The notes under the pieces: generated by a model
Seen by the model: only the letters and a program-made list of their open reading frames with translations
The model's database searches: none
What the model was told of the DNA's origin: nothing
Program-made: the position numbers and the translations under genes
NCBI RefSeq assembly: GCF_041821145.1
Contig: NZ_JBGUBC010000002.1
Coordinates: 1 to 64,000, forward strand
Source: Halopenitus sp041821145
GTDB taxonomy: Archaea > Halobacteriota > Halobacteria > Halobacteriales > Haloferacaceae
DNA length: 64,000 nucleotides
Reading direction: 5' to 3'
Shown: positions 1 to 8,940 of the stretch, in pieces
Layout: the number at the start of each line of letters is the position of its first letter
Position numbering within the stretch: position 1 is the stretch's first letter

Positions 1-13
1 TCGCGTTTGTCCC

Positions 14-25
14 ATAAATATATAT
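14..25 (+). promoter_or_regulatory. TATA box of the cold-shock gene
   Basis: An AT-only run (ATAAATATATAT) lies about 40 bp before the ATG at 61. A start of transcription 25-28 bp downstream would give a leader of roughly 14 nt, unusual among the mostly leaderless genes here. Confidence 0.6.
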
Positions 26-60
26 GTCCCGACGTTCCAGTTGGGGTTGGAGACGCAGTA

Positions 61-255
61 ATGGCTACTGGAACTGTTGCATTCTTCAACGACACTGGCG
101 GCTACGGCTTTATCGAAACCGAGGACGCGGACGAGGACGTGTTCTTCCACATGGAGGACGTCGGCGGTCCCGACCTCGAAGAAGGACAGGAGGTCGAATT
201 CGACATCGAGGAGGCCGATAAGGGTCCCCGAGCCACGAACCTAACGCGCCAATAA
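61..255 (+). CDS. cspA: Cold-shock domain protein, CspA-like
   Basis: A 64-residue single OB-fold protein. The RNA-binding motifs are plain: RNP1 as GGYGFIE and RNP2 as DVFFHMED. The family binds single-stranded RNA and DNA and acts as an RNA chaperone in the cytoplasm. Length is standard for one cold-shock domain. The open frame extends upstream to a TTG, but the ATG at 61 begins the conserved MATGTVAFFN start and is preferred. The protein is strongly acidic, as expected in a haloarchaeon. It converges with the MutS-like gene across about 100 bp in which I see no gene. Confidence 0.95.
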   Translation: MATGTVAFFNDTGGYGFIETEDADEDVFFHMEDVGGPDLEEGQEVEFDIEEADKGPRATNLTRQ

Positions 256-357
256 CGCCAACAGCGAGACGTATCGCCTTTCTCAACTGATCGGTTCGAG
301 AGCGATAGCGCCGTTCAACATCGGCGTCACGAGAGCGGACACGCTTCTGATCGGCCT

Positions 358-2178
358 TCACTGGTCCGGCGACCACCGCACGTCCGAGAGCGTCCGCTGG
401 ACGGCTTCCTCCCCGACGGCCTCCGCGAGGTGTTCGAATCCCTGGCGAACCGACCTGTCGTCGGCGTTCGCGACGAGCCGCGAGACGATGAACTCCGGGG
501 TCGACTTGCCGACCGTTCCGAACCGCGGCTGATAATCGACGCGCAATGCGAGATCGCCGGTCAGTCCCTCGGCAAAGATCCCGTCGATCCGAGCCCGGTC
601 GGGAAGCGGACTTAGGTCGTCGGCGAGGTGGGTCACGTACACGCCGAGCGCGCCGCGATCGACGGTTAAGTCGACGAGTCCGTTCAACAGATCGGCGGCT
701 CGACCCGGTTCGGTGATCGCCTCGAACTCGTCGACGAGCATCAGGGTTCGTCCGGACTCGACGAGCGGCGGGACGATCGACTTGAGCGTCGACTCGAGTA
801 CACCGGCGTTAAACGAGGCGTGACGTCGATGAAAGACGATCCGGTCGAAGCGGCCGATCTCGGCGTGGTCGGCCGGAACTGGAAGTCCCATCGACGCGAG
901 TAGCGCGACCGCACAAAGGGTCTCCAGAAGCGTCGTCTTTCCGCCGGAGTTGGCTCCCGTAAGGACCGTCACTCGATCGCCGGACGGGGGTCGTTTCGCT
1001 TCGGATCTCTCCCCATCGTATTCGGGAAGCGAGTGCGCTCCGACCGCGTAGGTGACCGGACGGACTTCGCCTTCAAGGAATGGATTCCGAGCGCCTTCGA
1101 CGGCGAGTCCATCGCCTCCGAGGACCGGCTGCGACAGGTCGCGTTCGGCCGCGAACCGACCCAACGAGAGTTCGAAGGCAGCTTCCGAGACCACCTCGAC
1201 GGCAGTCTCGACGTCCCCGTCGGCATCGTGAATCCGCTCACGGAGATCCGCCGCGACGGCCTCCTCGCGCTGTTCGAACTCCGATTCGAGATCCTCGACG
1301 AGGGATCGAAGCGTTCCCGAGACGAAATCCGCCGCATCGACCGCCTCCACGGGTGCAGCCGCGCGGATGCGTCCGGGTTCGATGGCCGTCCGATCGGCGA
1401 CGTGCTCGACGACGCCGCGTTTGAACGACTCGAAGTCCCGCACCGTTCCCTCGCGAACCTCATCGATGACGTCGAAGGCGGCGTTCTCGAGGTCACGTGC
1501 TGCTTCCAGACGGTCGCGAAGTCGGTCGAGTTCCTCGTCGGCGCCTTCGAGAACCGTTATCTCGACGTCGTTGCCGTCTCCGTTTTCGCCGTCGGTTTCG
1601 GCCCGTCCACCGGATCGTCTTTGGACGTACCCGAGCGCGCTCGCGGCCTCACGGAGCGCCTCGGCGTCCAACGTCGCGATCGGAGCGAAGGGGCCGTCCT
1701 CGACTGCCACCGTCCCGAGCGCGAGGGCGGTCTCGACGGCGACTCTGTCCGTCCCGCCGGCCGCGTCGTACTCCTCGAAGGCATCGAGGACGACCGCGCG
1801 GTCGCCCTCGTCGAGACGTTCCCAGGCATCCCGCGCCGCAATCACGTCCGCGAGCCGGGTTTCGATCGCGTCCCGGTCGGAAAGGGGGGTGAGAACGCGG
1901 ATCCGATCGCCGGCGTGTGCAGTAAGCGCGTAGGTCGCAGCCAGCGCGAGGAGGTCGTCGTAGACCGACCGCGCGTCGCCCGTTGCGAGGACGCCCATGC
2001 CGGCTTCGCCGTTCGCCCGCCGAAGGATCCGTGTGGCCCGTCCGCGCGGGATCCCGGCATCGACGAGAGCGCGAACGTCCGCGGACTCGATCGCCTCGAC
2101 GGCCCGTTCGACGCCGAGCGTCTCTCTGAGTCGCTCGCTCGTCTTGGGACCGACGCCCCAGTAGTCCTCCAGTCGCAT
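358..2178 (-). CDS. MutS-related ATPase with N-terminal helix-hairpin-helix
   Basis: About 606 residues. The N-terminus (DYWGVGPKTSERL, about residues 5-60) reads as a helix-hairpin-helix pair for DNA binding. A helical middle region follows, then a MutS domain-V type ATPase with Walker A TGANSGGKTTLLE near residue 404 and Walker B LMLVDEF near 474. There is no N-terminal mismatch-recognition domain and no C-terminal Smr nuclease, so it is neither canonical MutS nor MutS2. The role is inferred as recognition of a DNA structure or recombination intermediate. The ATG at 2178 was chosen because the HhH begins at once; the open frame runs further upstream as low-quality sequence. Confidence 0.85.
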   Translation of the reverse strand: MRLEDYWGVGPKTSERLRETLGVERAVEAIESADVRALVDAGIPRGRATRILRRANGEAGMGVLATGDARSVYDDLLALAATYALTAHAGDRIRVLTPLSDRDAIETRLADVIAARDAWERLDEGDRAVVLDAFEEYDAAGGTDRVAVETALALGTVAVEDGPFAPIATLDAEALREAASALGYVQRRSGGRAETDGENGDGNDVEITVLEGADEELDRLRDRLEAARDLENAAFDVIDEVREGTVRDFESFKRGVVEHVADRTAIEPGRIRAAAPVEAVDAADFVSGTLRSLVEDLESEFEQREEAVAADLRERIHDADGDVETAVEVVSEAAFELSLGRFAAERDLSQPVLGGDGLAVEGARNPFLEGEVRPVTYAVGAHSLPEYDGERSEAKRPPSGDRVTVLTGANSGGKTTLLETLCAVALLASMGLPVPADHAEIGRFDRIVFHRRHASFNAGVLESTLKSIVPPLVESGRTLMLVDEFEAITEPGRAADLLNGLVDLTVDRGALGVYVTHLADDLSPLPDRARIDGIFAEGLTGDLALRVDYQPRFGTVGKSTPEFIVSRLVANADDRSVRQGFEHLAEAVGEEAVQRTLSDVRWSPDQ

Positions 2179-2321
2179 ATCCCATCGTCCTCGCGGGGTG
2201 CCTTGGTGTTTTCGTCCGGGCCGGTGTCCCTCCGTGATCGGATCGGTATCGGATCGCGTCGTGCGATCGTCGGACGTCCGTCCGCCGACAACCAATACTT
2301 AATAGGCGCGCTCGTGACCGC

Positions 2322-2621
2322 ATGGGTATGCAACCGACGCCAGATGAGATCACGAGCCTCGTCGGCCGCGAGGTGTACTCGAACAACGGCGTGTTCGTCG
2401 GCGAAGTCGAAGACGTCCGTCTCGACATCGAGTCCCGTGCCGTGACCGGACTCGCACTCACCGAACTCAACGTCGAACTCTTCCGGAACCGCGTCCAGTC
2501 AGGCGAGGGTGTCATCGTTCCATATCGATGGGTGCGAGCGGTCGGCGACGTGATCTTGATCAACGACGTGATCGAGCGACTGGAATCCGACGAGGAGGAA
2601 TCCGGAGAAGCGGTCGTCTGA
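2322..2621 (+). CDS. PRC-barrel domain protein
   Basis: A 99-residue protein matching the PRC-barrel fold: EITSLVGREVYSNNG opens the first strands, then VGEVEDVRLD, and IVPYRWVRAVGDVILI closes the barrel. The family forms small beta barrels found in photosynthetic reaction-centre subunit H and the RNA-processing factor RimM. Haloarchaeal stand-alone copies have no settled role. The start is the ATG at 2322 or the one at 2328. A TTAATA element near 2299-2304 is correctly placed for a leaderless transcript. It is divergent from the MutS-like gene. Confidence 0.85.
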   Translation: MGMQPTPDEITSLVGREVYSNNGVFVGEVEDVRLDIESRAVTGLALTELNVELFRNRVQSGEGVIVPYRWVRAVGDVILINDVIERLESDEEESGEAVV

Positions 2622-2826
2622 GCCGTCCCCCGTCCGCCAATCGGCGTCTCGATCGTCGACGGGCATCCCGGATCGGACATCCACCCGGCACCTGGACCCG
2701 TTGGTTCGTGAGTCGGTCGTGTCGTTATAGCGAACGGGACCGAATGACTCCGTTCCGCCGTTCCGGGCGGGGTGGTAGCTTGCAATTTCGATAACACCCA
2801 ATAGGGAGGCGCGTGAGAACCTACTC

Positions 2827-5391
2827 GTGGCCGAACGTCCACACAGCCAAGCGGCCGAGTCGGTTCTGAAAGCCACCGACACGACCGCCGAGGGGTTGTC
2901 CTCCGAGGAGGCGCAAGAGCGACTCGCGGAGCACGGCGAAAACGAGATCACCCGTGTGAGCGAACGAACGGCGCGAGACATTCTCCTCGCACAGTTCGAC
3001 AGCGTTCTCATCTGGGTGCTACTGGCCGCGGCCATGCTCTCGATCTGGGTCGGCCACAGTATCGACGCCATCCTGATACTCATCATCATCGTCGCCAATG
3101 GGGCGTTCGGCTTCCTCCAGGACTACCGGGCCGAACGAAGCCTCGAAGCGCTCCGGGAATTGACGTCGCCGACGGCGACCGTTCGACGAGACGGGTCGAC
3201 GGTCGAGATCGATTCGATCGAACTCGTTCCCGGTGACGTGGTCGAACTCAAAAGCGGAGATGTCGTTCCCGCAGACGGGCGGCTGCTCGAGGAGACTGAC
3301 CTCGAGATCGACGAGGCGGCACTCACGGGCGAGAGCGAACCGGTCTCGAAGTCGGTGGCAGCGGTCGATCCCGATGCGCCGATCGCCGAGCGCGAGAGTA
3401 TGGTGTACAAAGGGACGAACGTCACCCGCGGCAGCGCGGTCGCCGTCATCACGACGACGGGGATGGACACCGAAGTCGGGGCCATCGCTCGGGAACTCGC
3501 AGCCACTGAGGAGACACGAACGCCGCTCCAGCAGGAGTTGGATGAACTCGGCCGTCGCCTCGGCACCGGGATACTCCTCGTAGCCGCGTTCGTCGTTCCA
3601 CTGTTGTTGCTTCGTGAGACGCCACTCATTCAGGCCGGTCTGACGGCGATTTCGCTTGCGGTCGCAGCGATTCCGGAGGGACTTCCGGCCGTGGTGACGC
3701 TGACTCTCGCACTCGGAGTGCGAACGATGGCTGACGAGAACGCTCTCGTCCGCCGGCTACCGGCCGTTGAGGCGCTCGGTTCCGTCGACGTCATCTGTAC
3801 CGACAAAACCGGCACGCTTACCGAGGGACGGATGACCGCCAGCAGGGCGTGGATAGCCGACACCGTTATCGACCTCGACGAGACGGGAGCGGAACTACCG
3901 AACGACCGCGCCGAACTCCTGTTGCGAGCCGGCGCGCTTTGCAACGATGCGACCCTCGAGGAGGGTGACCCGACCGAGCAGGCGCTGGTCAAGGCCGCCG
4001 ACGATCACGGGTTCGATGTCGAGGCGTTGCGCGATCAACAGCCACGTACCGACGAGATCCCCTTCTCTTCGGAGAGGAAGTGGATGGGAACCATCCATGA
4101 CGACGTGGGATACGTCAAGGGAGCTCCGGACGTCGTCCTCTCGAAGTCCACCCGCGTGCTCACGGACGAGGGGCCAACCGATCTCACGTCGGCGACAGCC
4201 GAGCGCATTCGCGAACAGGTCGACTCGTTTGCCGACGATGCACTCCGCGTGCTCGCAGTAGCGTATGCTGAGGATCCGGAGGACATCGAGGAGGAGTTGG
4301 TGTTCGTCGGGCTGGTGGGAATGATCGACCCCCCGCGCGAGGAGATCGCCGATGCCCTTGCGGCGACCGAGCACGCAGGCATCGACGTGAAGATGGTGAC
4401 CGGCGACAACGTCCGCACTGCAGGCGCGATTGCCGCCTCGATTGGAATGGGGCGGACGGTCATGGAGGGCCACGAGATCGAGGAGTTGGACGACGAGACA
4501 CTTTCTGAACGTGTCGAGGCAGTCGACGTGTTCGCCCGTGCGTCTCCCGATCACAAGGTTCGAATCCTGCGCGCACTCAAGCAGAAGGGACACGTCGTCG
4601 CGATGACGGGCGACGGCGTCAACGACGCCCCGGCGCTGAAAAACGCCGACATCGGCGTCGCGATGGGGATACGCGGAACCGACGTTGCCAAACAGGCCAG
4701 TGATATGGTCCTTCTGGACGACAACTACGCGACCATCGAGCGAGCAGTCGAACGCGGTCGAGCGATCTTCGATAACGTCTGGAAGTTCGTTGCCTATCTC
4801 CTGAGCGCGAACGTGGCGGAGGTCGCGATCGTTTTTATAGCCTCCCTGTTCGGCTACCTCATTCTCCCGGCGGTTCAGCTGCTGTGGATCAACCTTCTCA
4901 CGGACGGATTGCCGGCACTGGCGTTGGGCGCAGATCCACGGAGCGGCGACGTGATGGATCGGCCGCCGCGCGACCCTGATCGGGGTATCATCGACCGTCA
5001 TATGCTTGGCTTCATCGGCGGAGCCGGAACGATATCGACGGTTATCGCGCTCGGATTGATGTTCTACGTCCTCGGCGGGGCCGCCGACATCACGCCGTAT
5101 GTGATGACGATGGTGTTTACGCTGTTCGTCGTTCTCGAATTCGAGAAATTATACGTCATTCGGTGGTTCCGGGATACGCCGACGTTCTCGAACCCATGGC
5201 TCGCACTCGCGGTCGGATCGTCGATGGGGTTGCAACTGGCCGTTCTGTACACCCCACTCAACGAGTACTTTGGAACGGTGCCACTCGGGATCGCCGACTG
5301 GTCGATCATCGGTATCGTACTCCTCGTCGCGCTCCCCGCGTATCTCGCTGTCGTCGTCACGATCAAACGATATCTCCCGATGGAAGACTGA
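2827..5391 (+). CDS. Cation-transporting P-type ATPase, type II (Ca2+-ATPase-like)
   Basis: An 854-residue membrane pump. It has the N-terminal actuator region with ALTGES near residue 170, the PEGL motif of TM4 near 283, the phosphorylation site CTDKTGTLTEG with Asp about residue 326, the hinge TGDGVNDAPALKNADIG near 594, and NLLTDGLPALALG in TM6. The PEGL and NLLTDG motifs and the C-terminal bundle of membrane segments place it with type II pumps (Ca2+, or Na+/K+), not heavy-metal P1B pumps: there is no CPC motif and no N-terminal metal-binding domain. Translation starts at GTG 2827. The next two genes also look metal-related. Confidence 0.92.
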   Translation: MAERPHSQAAESVLKATDTTAEGLSSEEAQERLAEHGENEITRVSERTARDILLAQFDSVLIWVLLAAAMLSIWVGHSIDAILILIIIVANGAFGFLQDYRAERSLEALRELTSPTATVRRDGSTVEIDSIELVPGDVVELKSGDVVPADGRLLEETDLEIDEAALTGESEPVSKSVAAVDPDAPIAERESMVYKGTNVTRGSAVAVITTTGMDTEVGAIARELAATEETRTPLQQELDELGRRLGTGILLVAAFVVPLLLLRETPLIQAGLTAISLAVAAIPEGLPAVVTLTLALGVRTMADENALVRRLPAVEALGSVDVICTDKTGTLTEGRMTASRAWIADTVIDLDETGAELPNDRAELLLRAGALCNDATLEEGDPTEQALVKAADDHGFDVEALRDQQPRTDEIPFSSERKWMGTIHDDVGYVKGAPDVVLSKSTRVLTDEGPTDLTSATAERIREQVDSFADDALRVLAVAYAEDPEDIEEELVFVGLVGMIDPPREEIADALAATEHAGIDVKMVTGDNVRTAGAIAASIGMGRTVMEGHEIEELDDETLSERVEAVDVFARASPDHKVRILRALKQKGHVVAMTGDGVNDAPALKNADIGVAMGIRGTDVAKQASDMVLLDDNYATIERAVERGRAIFDNVWKFVAYLLSANVAEVAIVFIASLFGYLILPAVQLLWINLLTDGLPALALGADPRSGDVMDRPPRDPDRGIIDRHMLGFIGGAGTISTVIALGLMFYVLGGAADITPYVMTMVFTLFVVLEFEKLYVIRWFRDTPTFSNPWLALAVGSSMGLQLAVLYTPLNEYFGTVPLGIADWSIIGIVLLVALPAYLAVVVTIKRYLPMED

Positions 5392-5496
5392 GAGATGCGG
5401 ATTCGAAGGACAGCCCCGGCTCACTCCCCGCCCAAGCGTATACGAACGGAGTGAGCACGACGACTACCTCGGGACACCGCCATCTGGTTGTGAATC

Positions 5497-5517
5497 GGGT
5501 TCGGTCACGAACCCTTT
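5497..5517 (+). terminator. Hairpin with short T run after the P-type ATPase
   Basis: GGGTTCG and CGAACCC form a perfect 7-bp stem with a GTCA loop, followed by TTT. It lies 105 bp after the ATPase stop and before the DUF211 promoter, so it could end the ATPase transcript. An operator for DUF211 is the alternative. Confidence 0.35.
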
Positions 5518-5568
5518 CACGGCCGGTACGGGGCACGCTTTTAGTGGGACCCGGCGTCACATCGATCT

Positions 5569-5859
5569 ATGGCCACACTCCGGCGCGTCGTCGTCGACGT
5601 ATTGAAACCTCACGACCCACCCCTCATCGAGTTCACCGATCAGATCACGGACACAGAGAGTATCGAGGGGGTTTCCTCGTCCCTTATCGAGTTGGACACC
5701 GAAGTTCAAAACATCAAGTTGACTTTCGAGGGTGAAGATCTGGATTTTGCGGCGATCGAGGACACGATCGAATCTCTCGGCGGGACGATCCACTCCGTCG
5801 ATGAGGTCGCTTGTGGTGAGTATATCGTCACGGACCGTCGGACGCTACAGGATGGGTGA
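5569..5859 (+). CDS. DUF211 family protein
   Basis: 96 residues, matching the archaeal DUF211 family over its whole length (VVVDVLKPHDPPLIEFT at the start, GTIHSVDEVACGEYIV at the end). The family is a small ferredoxin-like alpha/beta fold with no agreed biochemical function. Only 6 bp separate it from the VIT1-like gene, so the two are very likely cotranscribed. A CTTTTAG element near 5538-5544 sits about 27 bp before the ATG. Position between a cation pump and a VIT1-like transporter suggests a metal-linked or regulatory role; that is inference. Confidence 0.88.
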   Translation: MATLRRVVVDVLKPHDPPLIEFTDQITDTESIEGVSSSLIELDTEVQNIKLTFEGEDLDFAAIEDTIESLGGTIHSVDEVACGEYIVTDRRTLQDG

Positions 5860-5865
5860 CGAGCC

Positions 5866-6447
5866 ATGGCATCGATGCGACAGCTTATGCGGCGTCTCCT
5901 TCGGAAGGAGGACGTTCGTGCGATCTCGCGTCGATATTTCATCTCGAACGGATTTGACGGCACGCTGACGAGTATCGGAATCGTCGTCGGCGCCGTTCTC
6001 TCGGGGGTCCCAGACGGCCTCACCGTTATCAAGATCGGGCTTGGTGCAGCAGTCGGTCTTGGAACGTCGGCCGTCTGGAGCGTGTGGGAGATCGAGCGAG
6101 CCGAAACGCAGGCGGAGATCAAGCGGATCGAACGGGCGATGCTCACGGATCTCGATGATACCCGTATTCAACGCGAACAAAGCGGTGCCCGGCTCCTGCA
6201 CGCGACGATGAGTGGGTTGGGTCCGCTCATCGGTATCCTCATTCCGATAAGCCCGTTCGTGTTTGAAGGCACCCTGGTAACGATGCAGGAGGCCGCCCTC
6301 ATCGCGGTCGGTCTCGGCATTGGCGTGTTAGGCGTGTTCGGAGCGTACATGGGATCGATATCCGGACAGCGATGGTACGTTGCAGCAGTTCGGATGGGAA
6401 TCGCCGGATTGGTGGTCGCCGTGATCAATCTCTTCATTCCGGGATGA
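5866..6447 (+). CDS. VIT1/CCC1-family membrane protein
   Basis: 193 residues. The FISNGFDGTLTSIGIVVGA signature near residue 25 is the VIT1/CCC1 first-helix motif; about five hydrophobic segments can be counted. Family members move Fe2+ or Mn2+ across membranes. A charged stretch between segments (EIERAETQAEIKRIERA) corresponds to the cytosolic metal-binding loop of the family but lacks obvious Met/Glu clusters, so substrate cannot be named. It follows DUF211 by 6 bp. Confidence 0.85.
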   Translation: MASMRQLMRRLLRKEDVRAISRRYFISNGFDGTLTSIGIVVGAVLSGVPDGLTVIKIGLGAAVGLGTSAVWSVWEIERAETQAEIKRIERAMLTDLDDTRIQREQSGARLLHATMSGLGPLIGILIPISPFVFEGTLVTMQEAALIAVGLGIGVLGVFGAYMGSISGQRWYVAAVRMGIAGLVVAVINLFIPG

Positions 6448-6496
6448 CTCCGAATCGACTACCGATCTATTTGTCAGTACGAACCGACTATCCGAT

Positions 6497-6937
6497 ATGG
6501 AACACGCCGAATACGTGTATACGGTGGGGATGGACCAGTCGGAACTGGACGAGTGCCTTCGAGACGGCGAACACGGCATCCTCGCGCTGGCGGACGGCGA
6601 CGACGCCTACGCGGTCCCATTGAGCTACCACTACGACGGCGATCGGATCCTTCTTAGAGTGAGTAGCCAGGGGGACGGTGCGGAGAAAACACGGTTTCTG
6701 GAGACGACTGATACAGCGACCTTCGTCCGGTATGGCGCCTTGAATGGCGACTCGTGGAGCATCCACATCCAGGGCGCAATCCATCCCTGGAGCGAAGATG
6801 TGGATGAGGCCACGCTTAACGAGTGGTTCCCGCCGTTTCGGATCTTCGATGAGTCGATCGAGGACGTCGAATTCACGCTGTATGAACTGGTGCTTGAATC
6901 CGTCGTCGGTCGACGAACGACTTCCGTTTCCGAGTGA
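6497..6937 (+). CDS. Pyridoxamine 5'-phosphate oxidase-related FMN-binding protein
   Basis: 146 residues. The early segment (GILALADGDDAYAVPLSYHYDGDRILLRVS) is the split-barrel flavin-binding pattern typical of haloarchaeal PPOX-like proteins. Such proteins bind FMN or F420 and act as small redox enzymes or haem-binding proteins; no substrate can be read from sequence. It begins 49 bp after the VIT1-like gene, probably with its own promoter, and converges on the DHH gene. Confidence 0.82.
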   Translation: MEHAEYVYTVGMDQSELDECLRDGEHGILALADGDDAYAVPLSYHYDGDRILLRVSSQGDGAEKTRFLETTDTATFVRYGALNGDSWSIHIQGAIHPWSEDVDEATLNEWFPPFRIFDESIEDVEFTLYELVLESVVGRRTTSVSE

Positions 6938-6993
6938 CGTCCGTCCTCCTCTGAACCCGTCCCGTCATCGGAGGGCGGCCACCGACCCGATCG

Positions 6994-8460
6994 CTAGGAG
7001 CCGTTCGAGTTCTCCGAGGAGGATCCCTCGACGCCCATCGCGTCGAAGAGTTTGCGTCTGACTGCCTCCTCGGTGAGCGACAACAGCGTATCGCGGTTTT
7101 CGTCGTTGCTCTCGATCCCGGTGAAGATCCCGAGCGGGATCTCAACGGACCCCTGTGTCGAGTGGCCGGTCGTCTCACCCATATCCTCGAAGGCCTCCTG
7201 AAGGACGCTGCCAATGTTAATACGGATGTCCTTCGATCGTGCGGCAAGGTGGATATGCTCGTCGGCGACGCCTAACACGGCAGTCGTGGTGATTCCCTCC
7301 AGATTGAGCAAGTGTTGGGCGGCCTGTGAGAGCGCGTCCCGATCGCGGATGAACCCGGCACTCGAAAAGAGATGGCTCCCCTGGACCTGCCGGTTCTGGA
7401 TCGCCTCGGCGAGCACGTCGAGGGTCTCGGGTGACATCGACGGTGATTCGACCTGTTCGAGCGTGTCGTGGTTGGCGAACGGATGGAGATAGGCTGCGGC
7501 GGTCAGGTCCGCTGGCGTGGTATCGCGTTTGAAATCCAGCGTCTCCGCGCGGATTCCGTATAATAGTGCCGTGGCGACCGCCTCCGAGGGAGAGAGATCG
7601 AACTCCTGGAGGTATTTCGTGAGAATGGTCGACGTGGAGGAGACGTTGGTTCGAATATCGACGAAGGGGGCATCCAGTTCTGCCTCCGCCTCGAGGTGGT
7701 CGATATAGATATCGACGTCCGCGTCGATCGTCGCCTCCGGATCCCCCGATTTGGCGTGGTCGACGATGGCGATCGTCTCGTACTCCGAAAGGGATTGTGC
7801 CTCCTCACGCGAGAGGAGGTCGATTCCGAGCAGGTTCACGAACGCGCGGTTCTCCTGGTGGCCGATGTCACCGGGATGGAGAATGTCGGCGTCGACGTCG
7901 AACGAATCGGCGATCGCCTGCAGTGCCGTCGCGGAGGCGATCGAGTCCGGGTCCGGGGTGTCGTGGGTGAGGATCGCCATCTCGCCGTCGGTTTCGGTGA
8001 GGATGTCGCCGAGCTGGCGAGCCATATACTCGAGTTCGCCGGTCTCAAGCGACCGGAGCGCGGAGTCGGCGATGACGGTGGAGGGGTTGATGACGACGTC
8101 GGCGCCGAGGTCCCGAAGTTCGTCCTCGCTTACGGGATCGGAGGCGCGAACGACCACGTAGTGGTCGCCACCGGCATCGCGAAGCGCCTCCACGGCAGCC
8201 TTGTTGGCGTCGACGTCCGAGGCGAGAATGAGCACGATATCCCGGTCGGCGACGGCGTCCGCGACGCTTGGATCGGAGATGTCCTGCACCTTCGCGTTGA
8301 GATCCTGATCGCGGAGGGCCTCGACTCGGCTCTCGTCGCAATCGAGGATCAATACGTCCTTGTCGCGGTCGGTCAGCGATTCCGCGACGGCGTGGCCGAC
8401 GCTGCCACACCCGAGGATCGCGTATCGCGTCCGTGCAGTCCCGCTCGCCCCTACACTCAT
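6994..8460 (-). CDS. TrkA-N / DHH-DHHA1 phosphoesterase fusion
   Basis: 488 residues in two parts. Residues 10-130 are a TrkA-N (RCK-type) Rossmann domain with the nucleotide loop GCGSVGHAVAESL. From about 160 a DHH phosphoesterase follows: HDTPDPDSIAS supplies the paired metal-binding Asp residues, IVDHAK the next, and DIYIDHLEAEAE holds the DHH position, here Asp-His-Leu. DHHA1 follows to about 420. Family members cleave oligonucleotides or cyclic dinucleotides; the RCK-like sensor suggests nucleotide-controlled phosphodiesterase activity. The ATG at 8460 was preferred because the Rossmann strand begins 11 residues later. Confidence 0.85.
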   Translation of the reverse strand: MSVGASGTARTRYAILGCGSVGHAVAESLTDRDKDVLILDCDESRVEALRDQDLNAKVQDISDPSVADAVADRDIVLILASDVDANKAAVEALRDAGGDHYVVVRASDPVSEDELRDLGADVVINPSTVIADSALRSLETGELEYMARQLGDILTETDGEMAILTHDTPDPDSIASATALQAIADSFDVDADILHPGDIGHQENRAFVNLLGIDLLSREEAQSLSEYETIAIVDHAKSGDPEATIDADVDIYIDHLEAEAELDAPFVDIRTNVSSTSTILTKYLQEFDLSPSEAVATALLYGIRAETLDFKRDTTPADLTAAAYLHPFANHDTLEQVESPSMSPETLDVLAEAIQNRQVQGSHLFSSAGFIRDRDALSQAAQHLLNLEGITTTAVLGVADEHIHLAARSKDIRINIGSVLQEAFEDMGETTGHSTQGSVEIPLGIFTGIESNDENRDTLLSLTEEAVRRKLFDAMGVEGSSSENSNGS

Positions 8461-8620
8461 GGGTATGCGGGATCGGATCGCCCCACACTTAACAGACCCG
8501 CTTGCAGTGTTCGATATCGTGCTCGATATTCGCACGGAGACGTCACGGTGATCGTCCGGGGAATGGTGCTCCGTGGGCGATCCGTGACGACGATCAGGAG
8601 CAGCCGGGAAGACGAAAGTC

Positions 8621-8629
8621 CTTTTATGG
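8621..8629 (+). promoter_or_regulatory. TATA box of the tRNA-Lys gene
   Basis: CTTTTATGG is centred 27 bp before the first base of the tRNA, the standard archaeal promoter distance. Confidence 0.7.
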
Positions 8630-8651
8630 TGTCCGGGAAAGTGGACGATGA

Positions 8652-8725
8652 GGGCCGGTAGCTCAGTTAGGGAGAGCGACGGACTCTTAATCCGTCGGTC
8701 GGGGGTTCAAATCCCTCCCGGCCCG
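8652..8725 (+). tRNA. tRNA-Lys (anticodon CTT)
   Basis: A 74-nt cloverleaf. The acceptor stem pairs GGGCCGG with CCGGCCC, followed by discriminator G. The D-arm is GCTCAGTTAGGGAGAGC. The anticodon loop CTCTTAA is closed by an ACGGA/TCCGT stem and presents CTT, reading AAG. The T-arm contains GTTCAAAT. CCA is not encoded and no intron is visible. Confidence 0.97.
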
Positions 8726-8731
8726 TTTTTT
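8726..8731 (+). terminator. T-run terminator after tRNA-Lys
   Basis: Six T residues follow the discriminator base directly, the usual archaeal tRNA terminator. Confidence 0.7.
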
Positions 8732-8940
8732 CGGCGACCGACACAGAGCAGTGCAATGCGATGAGAGATTCGAACCCGGGGAGTCGCGTGCAACGAACGC
8801 AGTGAGCGAGCACGTCTCTACTCGGGTCAACTCCCTCCGGCCGACGTTTCGGCTCCCTCCTGGCTCGCGGTCCAAATCTCGCCCCGCGCTTTCGTTCCCT
8901 AACCTCCTGTGAGGTAGGGAGGATGGATCGGAGCGATCCG
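8732..8940. other. Non-coding spacer with repeat-like segments downstream of the tRNA
   Basis: I see no gene here. The segment carries GATTCGAACCC (the complement of a tRNA T-loop), then an imperfect palindrome rich in GCGAGC/GAACG words (AACGAACGCAGTGAGCGAGC), as often seen in intergenic repeats of haloarchaea. An open frame on the minus strand includes a GRDLNPRPTD peptide, a well-known false ORF that arises from reading a tRNA backwards. Confidence 0.5.

Noticed and set aside
1033..2445. 470-codon plus-strand frame opposite the MutS-like gene
   Set aside because: Antisense of a gene with clear Walker motifs; no recognisable domain.
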